A stretch of 64,000 nucleotides of DNA from Trichomonas vaginalis G3 (lineage: Eukaryota > Parabasalia > Trichomonadida > Trichomonadidae), in NCBI RefSeq assembly GCF_026262505.1, contig NC_067207.1, positions 28,550,082-28,614,081 on the forward strand, given 5' to 3'. How positions within the stretch are numbered: the first letter of the stretch is position 1; every line of letters starts with the position of its first letter. Positions 20,325 through 28,155 of the stretch are shown piece by piece. The notes under the pieces are model-generated. The model was not told where the DNA came from, did no database searches, and was given only the letters and a program-made list of their open reading frames with translations. Made by a program: the position numbers and the translations under genes.

Positions 20325-21061
20325 TTAATATTTTCTAAAAAGTCAACTTCAACAGTCATTCGCACTGGTGCCTTCAGTTCTACAGGCTCTCCTTGAAAGT
20401 CAACAAGTCTGAATTGCATGTCTTTCAAATTATGAGGACTAATGCGAACCCATTTACCTAAATGAGTTGCTATGACAGGAACGTTTGGAATGAACATTGA
20501 ATTGACTGCATAACAGAAGGATTTATATTCTACTGAACCTTTACTATTAACTCCTGAAATACCTGTGACATTAGCTATTTTAGACTCAATGTATAAACAA
20601 TTACCATAACATACGTATGGAACAGATTTCATCTCAATCGTTTTGTCAACACTTTTCAAAGGAAATGTCATATGGTATGCACCCAGAAGCAATTGAACTC
20701 TATGACTCATTCGTGTTATCTTAAACTCCTTTGCATAATTGAACTTCAAAACTCCTGCAATAAGTTTAACATTCATTAAGTTTTCTTCGTTATCCTTGTT
20801 TATTGTAGTATTTATGAGCGCATTTAACACTCCAGCTAATGTTTCCATCTTATATTCTACATTATTGTGAAATCTTATTTCGTGCTTCTTTCCATCTATT
20901 TCAAACTCCATGAAATCTGTTTCATCTGTTATAACGAATGAAGCGATAGTATTGAAGTCAACCATTCTGAATGCAAGTGGCTCATTCTGTAGACCTAAGT
21001 TTGTTTGTAGCTTTACTGTCCCGTATTCGTTTGGGTCTGTACTTTGCAAATAGAACAACAT
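20285..21061 (-). CDS. Minor capsid (penton-like) protein
   Basis: About 245-258 residues. Beta-rich, starting LFYLQSTDPNEYG and ending with VRISPHNLKDMQFRLVDFQG plus a strand, the usual ending of Polinton and virophage minor capsid proteins that form pentons. It abuts the 89-residue gene and diverges from the fiber gene. By analogy it forms the capsid vertices to which the fiber would attach. The assignment rests on this ending, size and context, not on a search. Confidence 0.55.
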   Translation of the reverse strand: MLFYLQSTDPNEYGTVKLQTNLGLQNEPLAFRMVDFNTIASFVITDETDFMEFEIDGKKHEIRFHNNVEYKMETLAGVLNALINTTINKDNEENLMNVKLIAGVLKFNYAKEFKITRMSHRVQLLLGAYHMTFPLKSVDKTIEMKSVPYVCYGNCLYIESKIANVTGISGVNSKGSVEYKSFCYAVNSMFIPNVPVIATHLGKWVRISPHNLKDMQFRLVDFQGEPVELKAPVRMTVEVDFLENIKCNSLQENSELKI

Positions 21062-21078
21062 TTTATTCTCATTAAAAT

Positions 21079-24063
21079 ATGACTATTGCTGCATATGCGT
21101 ATGAAGCTGACAGAGCTAAACGTTTATATTTTGGTCAATACTCTCTCACACTTACTGACAAATATATTGTTATTTCTGATGGAAATACTGAGAAATACAT
21201 AACATGGAAGGACTATGAAAAGTTTGACCCTATTTTAACTCCATGTACAATGCCTTTCATTGTAAATGGAGAAGTTGTCATGAAGAACGACACAACAGTA
21301 TATAAGTCTGTTCATGAAGCATTAGAATATATGTTGAATCATAACCCCGAAATATTTGACCCAAGCACTACACCATGTGCAATGCCTTTTATTAAGGACG
21401 GTGAAATCGTAAGAGTTCCGGATTCAACGGTTTATACTGCTGTTCAAAACAGTTTACAAAACATTTTAGCGAATATCTTTAATTCAGAAACTACAGAAAT
21501 AAAATTACCATATATAACAGATGCTAAAGAAATTAAATCAAAAACGACAACATTATTTACGTCACTTAATGATTTAATGACTTATATCATTAATATTCCT
21601 GCACCAACTACAGCATTTGATCCAAACTCGACGGTTTGCAGTGTACCTTTCATAAAGGACAGTTCATTAATTACTTTAAGGGATTCGACAGTAAATGAAT
21701 CATTAAAGGCGTCATTAATGAAAATCATTGATTTTAACTCATTCATGAATACATATAATTCATTCATTAATGTTTCATATGCTTCTAAAGAAGGTGAGCC
21801 AAAAACTATTGATAAAGCGGTGTATGAAATAAAAGCATCAACGACGAAATTGAATTCGTTAACTTTTGACGGTGATAGTTTCGTTAATGACATAACATCG
21901 GGGAAAACAATTTTAACGAAAGAATATTTAAAATCTCATGTTAGTGAGTTCGTTGAAATTGAAAAAGAAGGCGGAATTAAGTTCGATCCACTGAATTTCA
22001 TTTTCAGCTTAGCGAATGCAGGTATTAATTTTGCTGAATGGACAACAATACAGAGTGAAATAAACGCAATATGGACGTTTTTGGGGTCAAAAGCGGGAAT
22101 GGGTGAGCTTGTAAATGCTGCAAGAACATTAGGTGAAACAGGAAATTTTGTAGATGGTTTTAAAAGACTTGTTTCAAATGTTTTAACAAACACAAAGAAA
22201 TTATTTAGATATACCGTACATAACGGACGGATTTTCGAACAGGTAGCAACAAACCCTCCGGTTATGGCTGCGTTGATGATGGTTAGAGATATAAAACCAC
22301 GTAACGACGGGAACGAAGAACATGAACAACAGAGCCCAACGGGCTCAGAGCCACATAGTGGCGAGGATACTGGTCGGGTTATTCAAGACATTAAAAACGT
22401 GTATCCTGAAGTTATTGATTTATTTAGAGGAGTTAATGATTCAATTTCAAAACATTCTATAACCCTCGATGAAGAGAATAAATTAACAGATTATATATTC
22501 GTCATTATTGCAGAATTAATGAAGAGAATAAATGAAAAAGGAATTGGTGATATCATTAATGTCAGCGATGTAATGATGAAAAGAAATTTTGACTCATTAT
22601 TTACAAAACCGAAAACAGAATATAGTCTTTATGACGTAATTACCGAATTAATGAAAAAGATTAATGATAATAAGAGTTCTGGCGGAAGAGTTGAATTAGA
22701 AGTGAATGATGTTAATGAGAAATTAGCCGAAAAAGCAGATAAAAACCACGTTCATTATATAACTTCAGACGAACAGATTATAACGGACTACCATGGATAT
22801 TTAACACGAAGTGATGAAGTGAAGACGGAAGATGTTAATGAAAGAAGATATAAATACATTCGTGCTAAAGGTTATGACATAAGCTGTACTGTACAGTATG
22901 ACACGGGTAAAGCACCAGAAGCATTTAGTTATAACGATGAAATTTATGCCTCTACTTTCTCTGTTAACGGTGTATTAGTTGAACCAAGATTTACTTTGAG
23001 AGTTAAGGCAAAAATAACGTTTGAAGATGCTATTAAAAGTAAAGCTGACAAAGTTGAACTCGAAGCAATGAACAAAGTTTTGAAATCTCATAAACACAAT
23101 ATCTCCGATATAAATGAACTTCAAGCTACATTAGACAGTAAAGCCGACAAGAACCATACAAACGAATCCTTCACTACTATTAGAGCAGACGATGTAATAT
23201 TGAACTATACCCTTGGTTCAAGTGCACCTTTAGAAAATCCAAGTACAAGCGTAAAAGATACACTAAACTCCTTAAATAGTAAATGTATGAACATTGAAGG
23301 TCATGTCAGAAACTTTGAAGCACATGAACTACCAGCAATGTTAGATAAGAAAGCAGATAAGAACCATACACATAAATCCTTCACAACTGTTGGTATAGAA
23401 AGTATTGAAGGAACGGTTGAAGAAACTGGTGGGGATGCATTATATTGTAAACCTCCTAACTTTCCACAAGGTTTAACATCGGATGACGACATAACGACGA
23501 TGAGAAACATTAGATGTAAAGATGTTTATGTCATGGAGGATGAAAATAATGTTAAATTCACTGCTCAAGATTTATATGATAAGAAAGCAGACAAAACAGA
23601 GCTTCAAACATTAAAGACAGAAATACTTCAAACATTATATCCTATAGGCTCTATTTATACGTCAATGAACTCAACAAATCCAGCAACAGTTTTAGGTTTT
23701 GGTACATGGCAGCAGATTGTAGACAAATTCTTATACTGTGCTAACTCTTCAAAGCAAACAGGAGGTTCGAAGAAAATTACTGAAGCAAACCTTCCACCGC
23801 ACACTCATACAGGAACTACAAACACAACAGGTAGTCATTCACATTCAATAACAAAAAGAGGTTATACAAATCTTGCAGCAGGTTCGGATAGACAGGGAAT
23901 GCATAGATATGATATTTCAAGTGACCCAGTAGATTCAAGCGCAGGTATTTTCTGTGGAACCGCAGGAAATCATTCACACACTTTCACAACAAATCCAACA
24001 GGCTCGGGTGCAGATTACATGCCACCATTTGTGACTGTATTTGCATGGTATAGAGTTCAATGA
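21079..24063 (+). CDS. Giant fiber protein with phage tail-collar tip, B2 copy
   Basis: Same 994-residue product as at 10780-13764, open throughout. The gene starts 15 bp after the minor capsid start on the other strand (TTTTATTCTCATTAAAATATG). Intactness of a 3-kb gene in both copies, against breaks in others, argues that the two copies diverged very little. Confidence 0.8.
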   Translation: MTIAAYAYEADRAKRLYFGQYSLTLTDKYIVISDGNTEKYITWKDYEKFDPILTPCTMPFIVNGEVVMKNDTTVYKSVHEALEYMLNHNPEIFDPSTTPCAMPFIKDGEIVRVPDSTVYTAVQNSLQNILANIFNSETTEIKLPYITDAKEIKSKTTTLFTSLNDLMTYIINIPAPTTAFDPNSTVCSVPFIKDSSLITLRDSTVNESLKASLMKIIDFNSFMNTYNSFINVSYASKEGEPKTIDKAVYEIKASTTKLNSLTFDGDSFVNDITSGKTILTKEYLKSHVSEFVEIEKEGGIKFDPLNFIFSLANAGINFAEWTTIQSEINAIWTFLGSKAGMGELVNAARTLGETGNFVDGFKRLVSNVLTNTKKLFRYTVHNGRIFEQVATNPPVMAALMMVRDIKPRNDGNEEHEQQSPTGSEPHSGEDTGRVIQDIKNVYPEVIDLFRGVNDSISKHSITLDEENKLTDYIFVIIAELMKRINEKGIGDIINVSDVMMKRNFDSLFTKPKTEYSLYDVITELMKKINDNKSSGGRVELEVNDVNEKLAEKADKNHVHYITSDEQIITDYHGYLTRSDEVKTEDVNERRYKYIRAKGYDISCTVQYDTGKAPEAFSYNDEIYASTFSVNGVLVEPRFTLRVKAKITFEDAIKSKADKVELEAMNKVLKSHKHNISDINELQATLDSKADKNHTNESFTTIRADDVILNYTLGSSAPLENPSTSVKDTLNSLNSKCMNIEGHVRNFEAHELPAMLDKKADKNHTHKSFTTVGIESIEGTVEETGGDALYCKPPNFPQGLTSDDDITTMRNIRCKDVYVMEDENNVKFTAQDLYDKKADKTELQTLKTEILQTLYPIGSIYTSMNSTNPATVLGFGTWQQIVDKFLYCANSSKQTGGSKKITEANLPPHTHTGTTNTTGSHSHSITKRGYTNLAAGSDRQGMHRYDISSDPVDSSAGIFCGTAGNHSHTFTTNPTGSGADYMPPFVTVFAWYRVQ

Positions 24064-24103
24064 ACGCGCTTGAGCCTAGAATAAAATCTTTAACTTTACA
24101 TAA

Positions 24104-25189
24104 ATGAGCTTGAAAGAAGTATTCGAACAACATCCATGGAGGTCTTTTAAGAAATTCAATGAAGCTGCAAAGAGTTGGGGATTTACTAACAGAGCTGAAG
24201 TGAAAAGGTTCTTTGACAAAAATGTTGTACATCAAACAAAAATAAACCCTTACGACTACTTTTTACCAATTTACTCCAACACTCCTGACGCATACCAATT
24301 TGACACTCTCATTCAAAGCAGAAAAGGAGGTCATAAACCATTCCTCATCTTCATTAATGTTAACACTCGTAAAGCATATGCATATCCAATGAAAAATAAA
24401 GGAACTCGTGAAGTGTTAAGAGTTTTACAAAAGTTTGTAGCAGAACATAACCCAAGTACTTTAACATCAGACCAAGACAGTGCATACCTCAGCAACGAAA
24501 TCACAGAATTTCTCATTAAGCATAACATAACTCACTACACTACTGAAGACCATAACCATAACATACTCGGTATCATTAACCGCTTCATAAGGACTCTCAG
24601 AGATTTAAACCAAGAGCGAGACTTTACCGAAGAAACAATGAAACATTTCATCGAAGTTTACAATTCCTCAACACATTCTACAACAGGACATACACCAAAT
24701 TCAATGACACAACAACAAGAAGAAAAGTATATACAAAAGAAACGAAGCCAAACACAAAATATCAGAAATTCAACAAAATTTACCCTCATTCCTGGTACAA
24801 AAGTTCGTGTAGTTCTTGACGACAAACCGTTGACAAAGAAACGTTTAAGGTTAAGTCGAAATTATTATATCGTAGACTCTACGCAAGGTAATGGATATCT
24901 TATAAAAGCTGCTGACGACTCTATTGCGTTTTATCCTCGTCATAAATTAGTCGAAAGTAGTAATGGCAAACTTGCTGAAACCATTGACGAAGCAAAGCGA
25001 GGAGTGGTTATTGAAATACTTGGCTATAACACAAACGATGACACTTATAAAGTAAGATATGAAGGAGGCGTTGAAGATGTTATACCATCTAAGAACTTGA
25101 GAGAGTCGAAGCCAACACATCTGGGACCATTAGAGCGGGAGTACTGGAAAGACAAAAATATGCCAGAAAGAATAAGAAAATTCTTCTAA
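24104..25189 (+). CDS. rve integrase, B2 copy
   Basis: Same 361-residue product as at 13805-14890. It follows the fiber on the same strand with a 40-bp gap containing AATAAAATC, possibly serving both as 3' signal and promoter. Confidence 0.85.
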   Translation: MSLKEVFEQHPWRSFKKFNEAAKSWGFTNRAEVKRFFDKNVVHQTKINPYDYFLPIYSNTPDAYQFDTLIQSRKGGHKPFLIFINVNTRKAYAYPMKNKGTREVLRVLQKFVAEHNPSTLTSDQDSAYLSNEITEFLIKHNITHYTTEDHNHNILGIINRFIRTLRDLNQERDFTEETMKHFIEVYNSSTHSTTGHTPNSMTQQQEEKYIQKKRSQTQNIRNSTKFTLIPGTKVRVVLDDKPLTKKRLRLSRNYYIVDSTQGNGYLIKAADDSIAFYPRHKLVESSNGKLAETIDEAKRGVVIEILGYNTNDDTYKVRYEGGVEDVIPSKNLRESKPTHLGPLEREYWKDKNMPERIRKFF

Positions 25190-25547
25190 ACTTTTTCGTT
25201 GGATGTAAATCAGACATGAATGAGAACAGTCATGTATTATTAATGTTTTCATAAATTTACACCAAAAATAATGTTTAGGTGAAGCGGTGAGATGTCACCT
25301 GTTTTTTCACCTGTTTTCTCACCTCAGCCGCTAAGCGGCGAGACCCAAAGGGTCTTGAATTTTTCATGTATTTTCACAAAAGACCAAAAATAATGTTTAG
25401 GTGAAGAGGTGAGATATCACCTGTTTTTTCACCTCAGCCGCTAAGCGGCGAGACCCAAAGGGTCTTGAATTTTCATGAATTTCCTTAAGATAGAAAAAAT
25501 AATGTTAGTTTTATTTTTTTTATTTTTTTTATTTTGTATGTAAAGAT
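25190..25547. other. Intergenic region with two terminator-like hairpins, B2
   Basis: Same content as 14891-15247: two AGGTGA/TCACCT hairpins, each with adjoining GC-rich mini-hairpins, then a T-rich promoter ending GTATGTAAAGATATG. No gene. Confidence 0.7.
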
Positions 25548-26513
25548 ATGATTTCAACAATCGGCACAACAACAATTCAAGCCGCGAACGGCGGGACTCT
25601 GTCCACAACAACAGCACCAAACTCGTTAGTTATGAATCCTACGTCAATGTTGGTAGAAATGAAAAGCTTCATTCCTTCTTCATTTACTTTCGAAACAGAA
25701 ATCCAGAAGATAAAGCAAGAACTTTTAACAAGTAATTTAGACTGTAGTGCGAAAGATGAAGAAAATGAAGAATATCTTTATGAAATGCAGGACATTATTG
25801 ACCATTTGCCCAAATTGCCTGAAATCCAACAACAAAAACTAACCATTCCCGAATTTGACGAAATTGAAGTCAAAGCAACTGACTCAGTAGAAATAAAGAA
25901 GTTCATACGTAAAGTAAATTATGAATTCCTTGGTTTTCATTGCAACCATAAGGTTATGGACAAAGATTGCGACATGGTATATAAGAATATTTCTGACATA
26001 TATAAATCTGGGGAGTTTAAGACCTACGATAACTTTGTTTCATTAGTTGCAAAATGTGTTTGGGAAATAAGAGATAAAGATAGAAGAGGTAAGGTATGGA
26101 ATGAACAAATAAGACCCGCTATGTTTGAGTTAAAGAAAACCATTGACGCTTTAGTTGTTCTAGCAGGTAAGGTTTCAGAATATAACGCAAAAATGAACCC
26201 ACAATGTTCAAAATGTAAAGCAGCAATGAGGAAATATAACTACTCCGTCAAAGAGATAGAAAGAATGCGAAACGACTATGCAGACTTAAAGAAAGAAGCA
26301 GAAAAGCCAGCAGAAGATAAAATGAACATGTTAGAATTTCTTAATAAAAATTATCCAACAGCAGAAGATTTCCTTCTATCTGACGTCAAGAAGAAGTATA
26401 AAGAAACTTTCGGCATTGTTAAAACATTCGATGTACTGACAGAAGAAATAGAAGCTACGAAATTGTTTAGAATTTCAAATATACATCGTACAATTCATGT
26501 GAAACGCTTGTGA
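25548..26513 (+). CDS. ISTIG-domain protein, 321 residues
   Basis: Starts MISTIGTTTIQ with a Thr/Ala-rich leader, then a mainly helical region with cysteines and histidines (FHCNHKVMDKDCD near 120-132; CSKCKAAM near 215) that might bind metal. The first 235 residues are nearly identical to the element A protein at 54789-56122, but the C-terminal third is unrelated to it. No function recognised; the element A version carries a KilA-N-like C-terminus, suggesting a regulatory or DNA-associated role. Confidence 0.65.
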   Translation: MISTIGTTTIQAANGGTLSTTTAPNSLVMNPTSMLVEMKSFIPSSFTFETEIQKIKQELLTSNLDCSAKDEENEEYLYEMQDIIDHLPKLPEIQQQKLTIPEFDEIEVKATDSVEIKKFIRKVNYEFLGFHCNHKVMDKDCDMVYKNISDIYKSGEFKTYDNFVSLVAKCVWEIRDKDRRGKVWNEQIRPAMFELKKTIDALVVLAGKVSEYNAKMNPQCSKCKAAMRKYNYSVKEIERMRNDYADLKKEAEKPAEDKMNMLEFLNKNYPTAEDFLLSDVKKKYKETFGIVKTFDVLTEEIEATKLFRISNIHRTIHVKRL

Positions 26514-26734
26514 AAAAAGAGGTGAGAAAACAGGTGAAAAAACGGGTGATATCTCACCTCTCACCTAAATTATATTTTTGGTCATTTACACTCATTTACG
26601 AAGAAGTTATGACAAAAGCATTTACGAAGAAGTTATGACAAAGCTTCCACGAGAGAAAAGATTCCTCATTCGCTAAGGATTCCAAAAATGAAAAAATCGT
26701 TGATTTCGGCTGAGAAAAAACGGCAAAAACCCTT

Positions 26735-26797
26735 CTTCCACGGGAACAAAGAAATAAAGAAGAAATAAAGTAAATTTTTTATTTATTCCCGTGGAAG
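26735..26797. repeat. Perfect 12-bp hairpin CTTCCACGGGAA
   Basis: The arms are perfect complements and extend imperfectly into A/T sequence (GAAATAAA against TTTATT), with a 39-nt spacer. It is conserved in B1 at about 37214-37276. Purpose unknown. Confidence 0.6.
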
Positions 26798-26872
26798 ATA
26801 GAGCACTTTTATGACACTTTTTATTCACGACAAACAAGACAAACAAGACAAACAAAGAAAATAAGAAAATAC

Positions 26873-26945
26873 GGCGCTGTCGCGGTTCGAACCACAGACT
26901 CTGACCCCTCCATAACACCACCTTAGACCACTGTGCTACGTAGCC
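26873..26945 (-). pseudogene. tRNA-like Pol III relic, 73 nt
   Basis: On the minus strand, A-box TAGCACAGTGG and B-box GGTTCGAACC are both exact, total length is 73 nt, the first three acceptor pairs (GGC/GCC) are kept, and TTTT follows within five bases as a minimal Pol III terminator. The D stem keeps three pairs, but the anticodon and T stems do not pair well, so it is unlikely to be a working tRNA. Both Pol III promoter boxes survive. It may be a captured tRNA or tRNA-derived unit. Confidence 0.45.
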
Positions 26946-26986
26946 TGTCGACATAAGATATTATAAATTGCATATTTGACGTAAAT

Positions 26987-27361
26987 TTATTTCCATCTAG
27001 CTTCCCACCGCATAAGATATTCATACGTGTTTGTAAGACATTCATTAAAATTCTTTTCTATTGCATCTAATCTTGCGTTATTTTTTTCAATAGCTTGTCT
27101 GTATTCTTCATCATCTCCAGCAGTGTTTGGGTCTTCACGTTTAAAATATTCATTGTTAACCAATTTTTTATCTACAAATTTTATTAGTGTTTGATTCACT
27201 TCGTTATGATAACGGTCATATTCTTTCAATACGTAAGTGAAGACAAAATGCGTCGTACCTTCAATCTTAAAGCTTAAAGAACTTTCAACACAGTTTTGAG
27301 GGTCTGTCAGTGCGTCAATGAGATAGTATTCGAAGTCAGTCAATAATCTTTTTAAAGTCAT
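26987..27361 (-). CDS. Hypothetical 124-residue protein
   Basis: Mixed charged helical protein (MTLKRLLTDFEYYLIDALTD), ending WEARWK. A divergent relative in element A lies at 58638-59085, where the tail is replaced by a Lys/Glu-rich extension. TTTTATCCTGTATGAAATG precedes the start. Divergent from the KilA-N gene. Function unknown. Confidence 0.6.
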   Translation of the reverse strand: MTLKRLLTDFEYYLIDALTDPQNCVESSLSFKIEGTTHFVFTYVLKEYDRYHNEVNQTLIKFVDKKLVNNEYFKREDPNTAGDDEEYRQAIEKNNARLDAIEKNFNECLTNTYEYLMRWEARWK

Positions 27362-27467
27362 TTCATACAGGATAAAATTTAATGTTGTGAAGAAATAGTG
27401 TTTAACACAGAAAAATAAAGTTAGTTTTTATTTTATTTATTTTTTTATCCTGTATGTAAAGACAGAT

Positions 27468-27848
27468 ATGTCAACATTAGAGAACACAACAACTGCTATC
27501 GTTCATGAAGCCATAAATGAAGAATACGAATACATACAGTATAACAAACAGTTACGTCTCATTCGTTCAGTCAAAGATGATATGTATCAAATGCAAAGTA
27601 TAATGAACGCTCTTCGTTCTACAAAGCAAGCATATCATTGGTTTGAAAACCAACAGGCAAAAGAACTTTTAGAAGAATTTCCTCATATGATTGCTTCCCT
27701 CGGAAAACCGAGGGAAGAGATTCCGTACGAAAATCGCAAGAATTTGGCTCCTGGTTTGAAAGGTTATTATGTTCATAGACTTTTAGTAAATGCTGTAGCA
27801 ATGTGGGCTTCACCTCGTTATGCTTGTTATATTTTCATGACATTTTGA
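27468..27848 (+). CDS. KilA-N-like protein, short form (126 residues)
   Basis: The C-terminal half has the KilA-N signature region, with YYVHRLLVNAVAMWASPRYA. KilA-N is a DNA-binding domain frequent in large DNA viruses and their relatives. The N-terminal half is helical (NEEYEYIQYNKQLRLIRSV). The element A relative at 56888-57702 is longer. A classic promoter TTTTTATCCTGTATGTAAAG precedes the ATG. Probably a regulator of element genes. Confidence 0.65.
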   Translation: MSTLENTTTAIVHEAINEEYEYIQYNKQLRLIRSVKDDMYQMQSIMNALRSTKQAYHWFENQQAKELLEEFPHMIASLGKPREEIPYENRKNLAPGLKGYYVHRLLVNAVAMWASPRYACYIFMTF

Positions 27849-28155
27849 CAACAGTTCAGGAGGAAGGTAGTTATTAATTATTTTTGAATAACCGAAGGTG
27901 CTACCATGCTACCATGTGCTACCAGGTCATTTAACTTCTATGAAAAAGTGTGACAACACGACATTTTGACAACACAGCAGGATTAATGAGGAAGGTAGTT
28001 ATGAATTATTTTTGAATAACCGAAGGTGCTACCATGCTACCATGTGCTACCAGGTCATTTAACTTCTATGAAAAAGTGTGACAACACGACATTTTGACAA
28101 CACAGCAGGATTAATGCAAAAATAAATTCCAATCATACTTTATAAAGCTAGACCT
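27849..28155. repeat. About 120-bp tandem repeat, two copies (B2)
   Basis: Units contain CCGAAGGTGCTACCATGCTA and a segment reading TGACAACACGACATTTTGAC. B1 has a single unit here (38330-38470). The same unit in inverted orientation stands on the other side of the helicase/HNH block (31340-31790). Copy number therefore differs between the two sister elements. Confidence 0.8.

Larger units (their letters stand above)
26514..26986. other. Non-coding segment with hairpins and tRNA-like relic
   Basis: No convincing gene. It holds, in order, an AGGTGA/TCACCT hairpin (26519-26567), two 25-bp-type repeats, a perfect 12-bp stem CTTCCACGGGAA/TTCCCGTGGAAG at 26735-26746 and 26786-26797, and a tRNA-like sequence. 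The open frame across it on the minus strand reads through these RNA-like structures and is rejected as a gene. Confidence 0.65.

Noticed and set aside
26873-26945. Functional tRNA gene
   Set aside because: Anticodon and T stems do not pair; only the Pol III boxes, length and part of the acceptor and D stems are kept.
26673-26954. Minus-strand open frame of 93 codons (also at 37152-37433)
   Set aside because: It reads through the tRNA-like sequence and the hairpin; composition and repeats do not look coding.
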